Counted from the first letter of the stretch, positions 23,605 to 31,933 are shown. The stretch: DNA of 35,487 nucleotides from Acidobacteriaceae bacterium (GCA_025361625.1 JANYKL010000038.1:1-35487); one strand, 5' to 3'. The notes: generated from the letters alone by a model not told the origin. Numbers and translations are program-made.

Positions 23605-24156
23605 TTACGGATTCAGTTTATCGCGTATGTCTTTTAGCGCAGACCAGCGCGCGTCTTCAACAGCGTCCACGCAATTGCATTGCGCTTCGTTTAAATTCTT
23701 GCCGCAGTGCGGGCACAAGCCTTTGCAATCAATGCGGCAGAGCGTCTTCAACGGCAACGCCAGCAAGACCTGCTCGCGCAATGTATCTTCGAGCAACAAG
23801 CCGCGGTTTTCGTAGTATCCGATCTCAGCTTCGGCGTCCGTTACCGATAACTCAGCGTGGCCGGAATCAATTCCGAGCGGGCGGTAGAGCAGATCGAAAC
23901 TGCGTTCGACTGGATGTACGACCGGATCGAGACAACGTGCGCAGAGTACCTCAAGGCTTGTATCAAGCTTGCCCTTGACTCGAATATCCTGCACCACTTC
24001 GTGCTTACCGTGATGCTCCTCTACGAGATCGACTCGACCTTCGGTTCGTAAGGGCAACTTTTGGCGCACATCCGGGCCAAGGTCGATGGCGCCCGCAGCA
24101 AATTCCTCCCGAAAATCAAGCGGACGATTCTCAAGGTCTTTCAGTTCGATGTGCAT
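23605..24156 (-). CDS. yceD: YceD/DUF177 protein (large ribosomal RNA accumulation-associated)
   Basis: 183 residues. The DUF177 core is visible as LEVLCARCLDPVVHPVERSFDLLYRP and the C-terminal Cys-rich tail as CRIDCKGLCPHCGKNLNEAQCNC, which looks like a zinc knuckle. E. coli YceD and its plant homologue are linked to 23S rRNA accumulation; a chaperone-like role is likely but not proven. It heads the operon yceD-rpmF-plsX-fabD. The start (24156) lacks a strong ribosome binding site. ATGCACATCGA is duplicated around it, so a second out-of-frame ATG sits 13 nt upstream. Confidence 0.92.
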   Translation of the reverse strand: MHIELKDLENRPLDFREEFAAGAIDLGPDVRQKLPLRTEGRVDLVEEHHGKHEVVQDIRVKGKLDTSLEVLCARCLDPVVHPVERSFDLLYRPLGIDSGHAELSVTDAEAEIGYYENRGLLLEDTLREQVLLALPLKTLCRIDCKGLCPHCGKNLNEAQCNCVDAVEDARWSALKDIRDKLNP

Positions 24157-24383
24157 GGTCGATGTGCATATTTCGATAGATATGGTTTGATGGAACAGGA
24201 GACGTGGAACCTCCTCCGCGCCACCTCAAATCACCGCAATGGACTGCGGTAGTGCCGATACAGACCTAAGTCTGTCGAGGAGCAATACATAAGAATAAAG
24301 GTGGTGGTAGGGGGTGTCAAGGAAGGTCCGAACAAACCATGCGATGCTCACGACCTAGTTCATTCCGGGCTATGCCGCGCTGC

Positions 24384-24389
24384 TATACT
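24384..24389 (+). promoter_or_regulatory. Candidate -10 element of the fluoride riboswitch transcript
   Basis: TATACT seven bases before the first aptamer base (24397) places transcription start at about 24396. A -35 element is not clear. Confidence 0.45.
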
Positions 24390-24396
24390 GCGCGCT

Positions 24397-24446
24397 GGCG
24401 ATGGGGTTCGCCACTAACCGCCCCTCGGGGCTGATAACTCCTACCG
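24397..24446 (+). promoter_or_regulatory. Fluoride riboswitch (crcB RNA motif)
   Basis: The conserved blocks of the crcB motif appear in order: GGCGATGG, TTCGCC, TAACCGCC, a GGGGCTGAT turn and AACTCCTACC (consensus GGCGAUGGnnUUCGCCnnUAACCG ... GCUGAUGACUCCUAC). It lies 22 bp before the crcB/fluC start codon. Its ACTCCT (24437-24442) is complementary to AGGAGT (24456-24461) of the ribosome binding region, so ligand-dependent exposure of the Shine-Dalgarno is plausible. Confidence 0.95.
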
Positions 24447-24467
24447 AACTAATGGAGGAGTCCCGTC

Positions 24468-24851
24468 TTGAATTCCTGGGTCAATTATCTTTGGATTGCG
24501 CTTGGTGCCGTCGTCGGAGCGAGCGCTCGTTACGCACTCAGCCTCTGGATCGCCCGCGATTTCTCCTCGACATTTCCTTACGGCACATTACTCATCAACG
24601 CTTCGGGAAGCCTGCTCGTCGGGTTTTTTCTCGTCTTCTCGACCGAGCGAGTACTGCTCGATCCGAAGTGGCGGCTGTTGGTAGTCATCGGTTTCTGCGG
24701 GTCATACACGACTTTTTCCAGCTACGCGTACGAAAGCTTAGCGCTCTTGGAAAACCGGCAATGGCTCTTAACCGGAATCAACATCTTCGGGAGCAATCTG
24801 TTAGCGCTCGCGGCGGTGATAGCGGGCGCGACATTAGCCCGGGCACTGTAA
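24468..24851 (+). CDS. crcB: Fluoride channel CrcB/FluC
   Basis: 127 residues, four predicted transmembrane helices. As a dual-topology dimer it exports fluoride. Family signatures: GAVVGASARYALSLW in helix 1, PYGTLLINASGSLLVGFFL in helix 2, and GFCGSYTTFSSYAYES in helix 3, with the G-x-x-T-F-S-(S/T) box near the sodium/fluoride site. The start is TTG 24468 with GGAGGAG at 24454-24460; there is no better ATG in frame. The fluoride riboswitch immediately upstream confirms the assignment. Confidence 0.97.
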   Translation: MNSWVNYLWIALGAVVGASARYALSLWIARDFSSTFPYGTLLINASGSLLVGFFLVFSTERVLLDPKWRLLVVIGFCGSYTTFSSYAYESLALLENRQWLLTGINIFGSNLLALAAVIAGATLARAL

Positions 24852-24885
24852 ACTTTCGTCTCAATCAAGTTCATCACGGTGGAAG

Positions 24886-26025
24886 ATGCTCCCTTGCCAG
24901 CGCCATCTCTTCGATATTCCGGACGACGTTGCCTACTTCAACTGCGCCTACATGTCTCCGTTGATGAAGTCGGCGGTCGAGGCCGGCACGGCCGGGCTGG
25001 CGCGCAAGGCGCGACCGTGGCAGATTACAAGCGATCAATATTTCAGTGGCCCGGAAGAATTTCGGGAGATGGCTTCGCAATTCTTCGACTGCGAATCAGA
25101 TTGCATCGCGATTGTGCCGTCGGCGAGTTATGGGATCGGCGCGGCCGCCAAAAATCTGCCGCTGAAAAAAGGTCAGAGTGTGCTCGTGCTCGCAGAGCAG
25201 TTCCCGTCGCACTACTATCCGTGGAAAAGACTGGCGGCGGAGAACGGCGGGGCGTTGAAGCTCGTCCCTTGGCCTGAGAATTATGACTGGACAGCAGCGG
25301 TTCTATCTGCACTGACCCCCGAGGTGGCCATCGCAGCCCTCCCGCACGTGCAGTGGACGAGCGGCGGAAAGCTTGACCTCGTTCGCATCGGAGAGGCGTG
25401 CCGCAAAATCGGCGCCGCCCTTGCACTCGATCTGACGCAGTCACTCGGCGTGCTTCCCTTCAGTGTTCGCGACGTGCAGCCTGACTTTGCGGTCGCTGCA
25501 AGCTATAAGTGGATGCTCGCGCCGTACACCGTCGGGATGCTCTACGTGGCTCCCAAATGGCATGACGGAAAGCCGCTGGAAGAGGGTTGGATTCAACGGA
25601 ACAACTCACGAGATTTCTCAAGCCTGACGCTTTATAGCGACGGCTACGATTCCGGGGCGCGTCGTTTCGATATGGGCGAGCGCTCAAACTTTGCTTTGCT
25701 TCCGGCGGCGGTTCGCGCCATGAAGCAGATACTTGAATGGGATATCTCGCTAATCTCCGAAACGATCGGCGGCCAAAATCGCCAACTGGCAAGCGCTGCG
25801 GCAGAACTTGGATTCAATTCTCCACCGGAAAATCTTCGGGGTCCGCACTACTTATGCCTGCAAAAAGAAAAGGGCGTTCCGCCAGGACTCTCCGAAAAGC
25901 TCGCTCGCGAGAAAGTCTACGTCAGCGTCCGCGGAAATTCGATTCGTATCGCGCCGCATTTGTACAACTCCGCTCGGGATGTCAAGCGGGTCATCGAGTG
26001 CCTTCAGCGGCTAGACGGCGCCTAG
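24886..26025 (+). CDS. Class V aminotransferase (PLP-dependent)
   Basis: 379 residues. It has the fold-type I PLP layout of the aminotransferase V / cysteine desulfurase-like family: YFNCAYMSPL near the N terminus, HVQWTSGGKLDLVRIG near 150, ALALDLTQSLGVLPF (PLP-ring Asp) and the PLP lysine in AVAASYKWMLAPYTVGMLYV. No catalytic Cys loop of a true cysteine desulfurase is evident, so a kynureninase- or isopenicillin-epimerase-like aminotransferase is equally possible. It begins about 35 bp after crcB with GGTGGAAG upstream and may be cotranscribed. The substrate is unknown. Confidence 0.9.
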   Translation: MLPCQRHLFDIPDDVAYFNCAYMSPLMKSAVEAGTAGLARKARPWQITSDQYFSGPEEFREMASQFFDCESDCIAIVPSASYGIGAAAKNLPLKKGQSVLVLAEQFPSHYYPWKRLAAENGGALKLVPWPENYDWTAAVLSALTPEVAIAALPHVQWTSGGKLDLVRIGEACRKIGAALALDLTQSLGVLPFSVRDVQPDFAVAASYKWMLAPYTVGMLYVAPKWHDGKPLEEGWIQRNNSRDFSSLTLYSDGYDSGARRFDMGERSNFALLPAAVRAMKQILEWDISLISETIGGQNRQLASAAAELGFNSPPENLRGPHYLCLQKEKGVPPGLSEKLAREKVYVSVRGNSIRIAPHLYNSARDVKRVIECLQRLDGA

Positions 26026-26096
26026 AGTTTTCGGGCCAGTTTGGGGTGGCTGCTTCTAAGAAGGCTTACGGCGCAACAATTCGAGCGAGAGAGGTT

Positions 26097-26822
26097 TTAT
26101 TTACTAGCGCCCATCCGCCGTTGAGCGATGGATGAGGCCTCGGAGGAAGGGTTTTCCTTGACGACGTCCTGATAGAGCTTCTTTGCGTCGTCCGATTTTT
26201 TTCGGGATTCATAAAATCCCGCGAGTTCCAGTTGGGCAGTCGCCTTGCTGACGGCGATGGTCGGCCGGTCTATCAACTTTTTATAAAGATCGATCGCATC
26301 CGCGTCTTTCCCTTCCGACCCATAAACCGACGCCAGCGAAAGCTTGCCTAACGACGCGAGATCAGAATTGGAGGCCTTCGCAGCCTCCCGCAAACTACGC
26401 TCGGCCGCAGCGTTGTCGCCCAGTTGCGACGATGCCAGGCCGACGAAATATCGGGCCATGTCGGCGGTGCGAGTTCGTGGATATTTGTCGACAATATCCT
26501 GGAATTGCTGGCGGGCTGCCGTCGCTCGTTCCTGCGATGAGGCGAAGCTGTCTTGCCCCGGCTGCGGAGGCACTCCCGGAGGTCGGACCTGCGCTTCAAA
26601 TGTCCTCACCGCTGTTGTGAGTTGAGCGCTCGCTTTTTCATCCTGCGCATTGATGTAATACCACCCGCCCAGAGCGATGGCGGCGATCACCACCAAGGCA
26701 ATGACTCCCGCGACGAGTTTCGCCTTATGCTCGGCAGACCAGTGGACGGTTCGCTCCGCTGCCTGGAATGTGACCTTGCTGAAACGGTCCTCTTTCAACT
26801 GATGTCTGGCTTCTGCGCGCAC
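26097..26822 (-). CDS. YfgM-like membrane-anchored TPR protein
   Basis: 241 residues from GTG 26822 with AGGGA upstream. A basic N terminus is followed by one transmembrane helix near 36-57 (LVAGVIALVVIAAIALGGWYYI). The outside part has several tetratricopeptide-like helix pairs (ARQQFQDIVDKYPRTRTADMA, AERSLREAAKASNSDLASLG, AIDLYKKLIDRPTIAVSKA, AKKLYQDVVKENPSSEASS). This layout matches the YfgM/tetratricopeptide repeat-like family, which in E. coli is an ancillary SecYEG and BAM-linked protein. It is convergent with the aminotransferase gene and not tied to the pqq cluster. Confidence 0.85.
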   Translation of the reverse strand: MRAEARHQLKEDRFSKVTFQAAERTVHWSAEHKAKLVAGVIALVVIAAIALGGWYYINAQDEKASAQLTTAVRTFEAQVRPPGVPPQPGQDSFASSQERATAARQQFQDIVDKYPRTRTADMARYFVGLASSQLGDNAAAERSLREAAKASNSDLASLGKLSLASVYGSEGKDADAIDLYKKLIDRPTIAVSKATAQLELAGFYESRKKSDDAKKLYQDVVKENPSSEASSIAQRRMGASK

Positions 26823-27058
26823 AGGGTCCCTTTTTTACTTGGATATAGGCTAATGAACGTCCAGTCTAACAGGCTGATTTCAGGAGCGTCAAAGCCGCGA
26901 AAAGCGGTCGTAGAGGAATTTGCGTTTCGAAGCTCCTCTAGAAACGAGCTTTTCAAGCGAAGAGATTCATATCAGGGCATCGGGTTGCCGAAGGCCTCGG
27001 GATAGACCGTCACCCGGATTAAAAAGAACGCAGGCTTTCGCCGGGTCCTCCGGTGCTT
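26823..27058. other. 236-bp intergenic region downstream of pqqE
   Basis: No gene is seen. It contains a 7-bp inverted repeat TAGAGGA / TCCTCTA (26911-26940). On the minus strand a weak hairpin around GGCGAAAGCC is followed by TGCGTTCTTTTT just past pqqE (about 27020-27045), which may terminate the pqq transcript. Confidence 0.4.
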
Positions 27059-28183
27059 TTACTTCGGGTCGGTGCGATAGCTCCAAAAATCTGCCATTTT
27101 TTCCTGAAGAACGTGGAATGGCGCCTGGCTAGATTCGCCTCGCGGTCCAGCGGTATCTTCGCGCACCGCGTCTTCGATCAAATGATGCAGCGGCGACAGC
27201 TCACACACAGGATCTGTCAGCGATGCGTCTCCTGCGAGAAGGAAAGCCTGGCAGCGGCAGCCTCCGAAATCTTCCTTGCGGCGATCGCAGGAGCGGCAGG
27301 GCTCCGGCATCCAATCTTCGCCGCGAAATTTTTGAAACGCGCCCGAATTTTGCCAGATCCAATCGAGAGAATGCTCAAGCACACTGTCGAAGGTCATTCC
27401 CGGAATCACGGTAGCAGCATGGCAGGGCAGCACGTCTCCAGAGGGATCGATCAGAAGGAGTTGTCGTCCCCAGCCACCCATGCAGGCTTTTGGGAACCGG
27501 GCATGATAATCAGGAACGACCATGTCGATTCGGACCCTTCCACGCATGCGTTCTTCCGCCGCTTTAACGACCGTGATCGCGCGATCTAGTTGAGTCCGCG
27601 TGGGCAGCAATGCCGAACGGTTTTTTAAGGCCCATCCGTAGTATTGCGCATGTGCGATCTCCATGCGATCGGGCTGAAGGGCTTCGAGGCCCGCAATCAT
27701 CTGATCGAGATGGTCGATGTTCTGGCGATGCACGACTAAATTTGCGGTGAAGGCGATGCGGTGCTCGCGAATCCATTCCGCGAGTTCGAGCTTGTGGGCG
27801 TGCGCGCGAGTTCCGGCGATCCAGTTGGCGTGGCCTTCTTCCGAATCCTGAAAACTTAATTGGATGTGATCAAGGCCAGCCCCGACGAGTTGCGCGAGCC
27901 GCTCGCGGTTGAGGCCGATTCCGGAAGTAATTAAATTCGTATAGAGACGGGACTCTCTCGCCCCCGCGATCAGCTCCGCAATATCAGGACGCGTGATAGG
28001 TTCGCCTCCAGTCAAGTGCAGGTGCAGAACGCCGAGCGCCGCTGCCTCATTGAAAACCCGCAGCCAGTCCCCGGTTGCAAGCTCTTCGGTGCGCGCTATC
28101 AGCTCCAGAGGATTCGAACAGTAAACGCAGTGCAGGGGGCAGCGATGCGTGACTTCGGCGATGAGGGCCAGGGGATTTTGCAT
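27059..28183 (-). CDS. pqqE: PQQ biosynthesis radical SAM protein PqqE
   Basis: 374 residues. PqqE links Glu and Tyr side chains of the PqqA peptide, the first step of pyrroloquinoline quinone synthesis. The radical-SAM Cys15-x3-Cys19-x2-Cys22 lies in HRCPLHCVYCSNP. The LTGGEP SAM site follows near residue 59. A SPASM domain occupies roughly 240-330 (CMGGWGRQLLLIDPSGDVLPC ... CRSCDRR ... GGCRCQAF) for auxiliary iron-sulfur clusters. It is last in pqqABCDE, 143 bp after pqqD. That gap contains a short inverted repeat and degenerate 15-bp repetition. Confidence 0.96.
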   Translation of the reverse strand: MQNPLALIAEVTHRCPLHCVYCSNPLELIARTEELATGDWLRVFNEAAALGVLHLHLTGGEPITRPDIAELIAGARESRLYTNLITSGIGLNRERLAQLVGAGLDHIQLSFQDSEEGHANWIAGTRAHAHKLELAEWIREHRIAFTANLVVHRQNIDHLDQMIAGLEALQPDRMEIAHAQYYGWALKNRSALLPTRTQLDRAITVVKAAEERMRGRVRIDMVVPDYHARFPKACMGGWGRQLLLIDPSGDVLPCHAATVIPGMTFDSVLEHSLDWIWQNSGAFQKFRGEDWMPEPCRSCDRRKEDFGGCRCQAFLLAGDASLTDPVCELSPLHHLIEDAVREDTAGPRGESSQAPFHVLQEKMADFWSYRTDPK

Positions 28184-28302
28184 GGTTATCTACGTCGGTC
28201 TTGCGATCCGCTGACTTTACGATTCATGACTCAGTCATCCTTCGCCGTGATAGAGGCAAGCACGCTTAGAAGGTAGGCGTTTGCGATTTGCGCGCAGTAA
28301 AA

Positions 28303-28323
28303 GTTGACGATATACAGGTCAAC
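28303..28323. repeat. Inverted repeat at the pqqD stop codon
   Basis: GTTGAC (28303-28308) and GTCAAC (28318-28323) can pair over a 9-nt loop, directly after pqqD (stop at 28327). On the minus strand the surrounding text repeats loosely with period 15. It is too weak to call a terminator. Confidence 0.3.
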
Positions 28324-28326
28324 GAT

Positions 28327-28620
28327 TCAGAAATCAACAATGCGCTTGTCGTGCAGCCGTTCCAGAAACATCCTTACATCGGCGCGAATTTTGTCTTTCG
28401 GGGCGAGCATGAATTGGGCTTCCAGTCGCTGCATGATTTCGGCCAGCGCCAGCTTCCCGTCGCAAAGTTCCAGTATGACGCGTCCGGTTCCCTCAACGCG
28501 AATCGCGCCTTCCGGAAACAACACGACCGGATTTTCTGTGGTGCCGCCCCAACGGCATCCAGCAGCCAGTTTCGGAATGCTAGCTTCGGTCAATTCAGCC
28601 ACGGTTGCTCCCGCTCGCAT
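28327..28620 (-). CDS. pqqD: PQQ biosynthesis peptide chaperone PqqD
   Basis: 97 residues from ATG 28620 (MRAGATVAELTEASIPKLAAG). A 62-residue upstream extension lies entirely inside pqqC and is rejected. PqqD is a small winged-helix protein that binds PqqA and presents it to PqqE. Typical features: PVVLFPEGAIRVEGTGRVILELCDGKLALAEIM, where the beta hairpin binds the peptide, and the C-terminal DVRMFLERLHDKRIVDF. It overlaps the end of pqqC by 26 bp, so translation is coupled. Confidence 0.94.
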   Translation of the reverse strand: MRAGATVAELTEASIPKLAAGCRWGGTTENPVVLFPEGAIRVEGTGRVILELCDGKLALAEIMQRLEAQFMLAPKDKIRADVRMFLERLHDKRIVDF

Positions 28621-29353
28621 CGTTGCGATTGGGCTGAAATGCATCGAGTTGAAATGCTCCCGGCGGCGGCCATCCGGGCTCGACGTAAGCAAAGTAGAGT
28701 GCGTCAAGTTGCGCCCAGAGAATGTCGCATTTGTCGCGCAAGGCGCGGATCGCGTTCTCCTGATCTTGACGAGTTTGGGCGTGATCGAAGACATATTGAA
28801 TCGCAAAGGCTGCGTCTTCGGGAGCCTCTGTCAGCCGTGCTTCGAAATAATCCAATCCTGAAGCTAGATAAGGATAATGGTGACGCAGGCGATCCATGCG
28901 CAGCGAAATCAGGTCGCGCGAAAACAGCTCAGTTAGAGATGACGCCACGCAATCGAGAAACGGACGGGTTCTCACTAGATTCAGGTATTCGTTTCCGATA
29001 AAGCGAGTTGCGGGCAGGACTTCATCGCCGCGCATCACTCGTTCACGGTCAAGGCCGGTCGCCTCGGCAAGTTTGATCCAGCGGATAATTCCGCCGTTAC
29101 GTGTATCGTCGCCGTCGTGGTCGACGATACGCTTTCGCCACAGGCGTCGAAACGATGGGTCAAGCGCGCGCGAAAGAATAATCGCGTCTTTCAATGGAAT
29201 GATCGACTGGTAGTAGTAACGGTTTAGCGCCCAGGCTTGCAGTTGTCCACGGCTGAGCTTGCCTTCATGCATAAGCAAGTGAAACGGATGGCGGTGATGG
29301 TAGCGCTCCTCTCCGACATGGCGCATCGCGGCGCGCAGTTCGTCGAAGGTCAT
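28595..29353 (-). CDS. pqqC: Pyrroloquinoline-quinone synthase PqqC
   Basis: 252 residues from ATG 29353 (MTFDELRAAM), the usual length of PqqC. A GTG at 29434 adds 27 residues and overlaps pqqB. PqqC catalyses the final cyclisation and eight-electron oxidation to PQQ without a metal. The signature RYHHRHPFHLLMHEGKLSRGQ, then ALNRYYYQSIIPLKDAIILSR, VDHDGD, a FIGNEYLNLVRTRPFLDCVASSL stretch and RHHYPYLASGLDYFEARL carry the active-site His, Tyr and Arg residues of the family. Position between pqqB and pqqD is as expected. Confidence 0.96.
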   Translation of the reverse strand: MTFDELRAAMRHVGEERYHHRHPFHLLMHEGKLSRGQLQAWALNRYYYQSIIPLKDAIILSRALDPSFRRLWRKRIVDHDGDDTRNGGIIRWIKLAEATGLDRERVMRGDEVLPATRFIGNEYLNLVRTRPFLDCVASSLTELFSRDLISLRMDRLRHHYPYLASGLDYFEARLTEAPEDAAFAIQYVFDHAQTRQDQENAIRALRDKCDILWAQLDALYFAYVEPGWPPPGAFQLDAFQPNRNDASGSNRG

Positions 29354-29394
29354 CTTTGGAGCATTCGCAGGAAAGTGCGCGATATTTTCGGAAG

Positions 29395-30309
29395 CTACAG
29401 TTCCAATCGCCAATTGTCCTCCGCCACTTCCCACCCGGCTTGACGCACCGCCCGATGTTCGGCGCTCGATTCGTTCAGCACAGGATTCGTATTGTTCAGG
29501 TGAATAAACATTTTGCGCTTAATTTTCAAATCCTTCAGCAACTGTAGACTCTCTTCGACCGGAACGTGGCCCATCTGGTGCGCGGTCTCACCGACGCCCT
29601 GCACGCGAATCAATTCGTCATCGCTCCAGAATGTTCCGTCGAACATGAGCAGGTCGACGCCGTCGATTTTTCGGAGCAAATCGTGGTTCAGATTTCCGAT
29701 TGCGGGAAGATATGCTAAACGCTTCCCGGACTTTGATTGGAAGAACAAACCTGCACTCGCCTCGAGCGCGCCAAGGTTCGTCGCGTCCGTCTTCACGTAC
29801 TTAGGATAGCGTCCGGAAAGAAAAATGGCCTCGCAGTTCAGCCCAGTCTCTTTCTCGTCAGATCCGAGCAACGGGAAGGGAGTTCCCGATTTCATCGTGG
29901 TCCAGAGCACTTGAGGATCGACGCGATTCAGCATACCGAACATGCTGTTCTCCTCGCGCAAAATTCTCAAGATCGAGGCGGAAGCGTAAACGCGCAGAGG
30001 TTGCAGTTCGCGCAAGAGAAGAAGTCCGGCAACGTGGTCGAGGTCGGCGCTGGCAAGGACGAGGCCGGAGACGGGTGATCCGCGTGTCCCGCGAGGATGC
30101 AGCTCAGGGAAGTTTTCGATTTGACTCGTAAGGTCGGGAGAGGCCCCAGCCAAAAACCAACTGAAACCATCCGAACTAATAGCGATTTGAGCTTGCGTGC
30201 GCGCTTTGCCGGGAAATCTTCTTTCGCGAACGCCAGCACAATTCGAGCAGCCGCAGTTCCACTGCGGAAACCCACCCCCGGCCGCAGAACCGAGGATCAG
30301 AATGTGCAT
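29395..30309 (-). CDS. pqqB: PQQ biosynthesis protein PqqB (metallo-beta-lactamase fold)
   Basis: 304 residues. PqqB is a nonheme-iron-dependent hydroxylase acting on the Glu-Tyr product. The N-terminal ILGSAAGGGFPQWNCGCSNC is diagnostic. Further landmarks include LVLASADLDHVAGLLLLREL (metal ligands in the D-x-D-H pattern), LLMFDGTFWSDDELI and MFIHLNNTNPVLNE. ATG 30309 starts 10 bp after the pqqA stop codon. Confidence 0.96.
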   Translation of the reverse strand: MHILILGSAAGGGFPQWNCGCSNCAGVRERRFPGKARTQAQIAISSDGFSWFLAGASPDLTSQIENFPELHPRGTRGSPVSGLVLASADLDHVAGLLLLRELQPLRVYASASILRILREENSMFGMLNRVDPQVLWTTMKSGTPFPLLGSDEKETGLNCEAIFLSGRYPKYVKTDATNLGALEASAGLFFQSKSGKRLAYLPAIGNLNHDLLRKIDGVDLLMFDGTFWSDDELIRVQGVGETAHQMGHVPVEESLQLLKDLKIKRKMFIHLNNTNPVLNESSAEHRAVRQAGWEVAEDNWRLEL

Positions 30310-30319
30310 GGAGCGAAGT

Positions 30320-30397
30320 TTAGAGTTTCGCGCTCACGTAAGAATTGATTTCGCAGCAGAGAACGACTTCTTCGAAAACTGGGCTGGTCCAAGCCAT
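30320..30397 (-). CDS. pqqA: PqqA, precursor peptide of pyrroloquinoline quinone
   Basis: A 25-codon gene, ATG 30397 to TAA 30320-30322. The peptide starts MAWTSPVFEEVVLCC and ends EINSYVSAKL. Its E-I-N-S-Y has the Glu-x3-Tyr spacing whose side chains become PQQ, and the W-T-x-P start matches known PqqA peptides. AGGTGA lies 11-16 nt before the ATG, and pqqB begins 10 bp later. Two adjacent Cys just before the Glu are uncommon in the PqqA sequences I know. Confidence 0.93.
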   Translation of the reverse strand: MAWTSPVFEEVVLCCEINSYVSAKL

Positions 30398-30432
30398 GAG
30401 TTGATTCACCTATTAAATAGATTTTGACAATT

Positions 30433-30454
30433 GCCGGGGAGACACTAACCCGGC
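30433..30454 (-). other. GC-rich hairpin in the pqqA leader
   Basis: GCCGGG (30433-30438) and CCCGGC (30449-30454) form a perfect 6-bp stem with a 10-nt loop. No T tract follows on either strand. It lies about 40 bp before pqqA and about 115 bp after the MFS stop. Confidence 0.4.
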
Positions 30455-30569
30455 TCTCAGTTAGAGAATACTAGCACTTTTTTGGTTGCCATCATCGACC
30501 GAGTTTGAGTGCGGGGATGGCCCGAAAGAGCCATAAGTTCGGTGCCATACTTCTCGCTCACTTTCGGAA

Positions 30570-31844
30570 TCAGTCTTTAGGCATCAACTCGGCAACGGTA
30601 AGTTCGTCTGCCTTTCGTAATTCGGGGAAGATCCACGCCCAGAGCGCGATTACGAGCAAAGTACCGACGCCGCCCAGAATGACCGCCGGAACTGCCCCAA
30701 GCCATTGAGCCGTAAGGCCGGACTCGAATTCGCCGAGTTCGTTCGATACCCCTATAAAGAGGAAATCGACGGCGTTGACCCGTCCCCGCATTTCATCCGG
30801 AGTAGCAATCTGCACCAGCGTGGCGCGGATGATCACGCTCACCATGTCGGATGCGCCCAGCAAAAATAATGCGAGGATGGAGAAGATCAGGCTATGGGAA
30901 ATCCCAAATAATATTGTCAGTATCCCGAAAGAAGCGACGGCCATGAGCATGGTGAGGCCTGCCCTTCGCCGAATCGGGCGGTAGGCAACGACGATTGCCA
31001 TGAGTGCAGCTCCGACGCCCGGCGCGCTGCGCAGCAACCCAAGGCCCCACGGCCCGGTATGAAGAATGCTCTTGGCGTAGACCGGAAGGAGCGCCACCGC
31101 TCCTCCGAGCAAGACCGCAACCATGTCGAGAGTGATCGAGCCGAGAATAAGTTTCTTCATCCAGATAAAACGGAAGCCGGCGAACACGGTGCGCGGCGTG
31201 ATCGGCTCGCGTCCAGTCCCAGTTCTTGTTGAAGGCGTCTTGAACGGATGTATGCGAAAAGTAAGCAGAACTGACGCGATCGAAACGGCGAGACTTAACG
31301 CGTAGACGCCTTCCGGGCCATGGAACCAGGCGTATGCCAGGCCTCCGATTGCCGGCCCCGCGATATTCGACATCTGCAGCGTGCTCGCATTCCAGGCGAC
31401 GGCGTTCGGAAAATGTTCTTCCGGCACAAGTTGCGGCAAGATGGCGCGGCTAACTGGGAAGCTGAATGATCGGAAGATGCCGAGCATCACGAGGACGACA
31501 TAGATGGCATGAACCGAATGCGGAGAAAAGCGGCTGATGTAGAGCAGAAGCCCGGAGCAGAGAGCGAACCCGGCATAGCAAGCCATAAGCAGCTTACGGC
31601 GATCGAATATGTCGGCGGCGTGTCCGGCAAATAGAAACAAGACGAAGCCTGGGGCGAATTGCGCCAGCCCAACATAGCCGAGATCGATGGGCCGCTGCGT
31701 CACCTCGTACACTTGCCAAGCCACGGCAACCGACTGCATCTCGAGCGCCAGCACCACGAAGAATCGCGCCAGCGAATAGGAGACGAAATTGGGATACGTG
31801 AAGGCGACTCGCCCGGCAAGGCGCGGGTCTCTAGCGGTGGGCAT
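30570..31844 (-). CDS. MFS transporter (EntS-like exporter family)
   Basis: 424 residues with about 12 predicted transmembrane helices. The start FVSYSLARFFVVLALEMQSVAVAWQVYEVT and the loop DLGYVGLAQFAPGFVLFLFAGHAADIFDRRKLL (motif A, G-x-x-x-D-x-x-x-R-R) fit the MFS_3/EntS exporter group. The motif C-like AIGGLAYAWFHGP and SRAILPQLVPEEHFPNAVAWNASTLQMSNIAGPA are also family-typical. It lies upstream of pqqA on the same strand with a 172-bp gap. A role in PQQ export cannot be inferred from position alone. Confidence 0.92.
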   Translation of the reverse strand: MPTARDPRLAGRVAFTYPNFVSYSLARFFVVLALEMQSVAVAWQVYEVTQRPIDLGYVGLAQFAPGFVLFLFAGHAADIFDRRKLLMACYAGFALCSGLLLYISRFSPHSVHAIYVVLVMLGIFRSFSFPVSRAILPQLVPEEHFPNAVAWNASTLQMSNIAGPAIGGLAYAWFHGPEGVYALSLAVSIASVLLTFRIHPFKTPSTRTGTGREPITPRTVFAGFRFIWMKKLILGSITLDMVAVLLGGAVALLPVYAKSILHTGPWGLGLLRSAPGVGAALMAIVVAYRPIRRRAGLTMLMAVASFGILTILFGISHSLIFSILALFLLGASDMVSVIIRATLVQIATPDEMRGRVNAVDFLFIGVSNELGEFESGLTAQWLGAVPAVILGGVGTLLVIALWAWIFPELRKADELTVAELMPKD

Positions 31845-31933
31845 GCTCTAATACTTTGCCACAAAGCTTGGAGCGGAAGTGAATGTTGGCGGGCGGCTAA
31901 ACAGTCCGCGATTTTCGCCTGCTGTTTATTGTC

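Noticed and set aside
26911-26940. tRNA-like stem in the region after pqqE
   Set aside because: Only one 7-bp stem is present; no D, anticodon or T arms can be drawn.
28621-28806. 62-residue N-terminal extension of PqqD
   Set aside because: It is antisense-free but wholly inside pqqC in another frame; PqqD homologues start near ATG 28620.
30570-31844. MFS gene as a member of the pqq operon
   Set aside because: A 172-bp gap with a hairpin separates it from pqqA, and EntS-like exporters are not known PQQ genes; the link is only positional.
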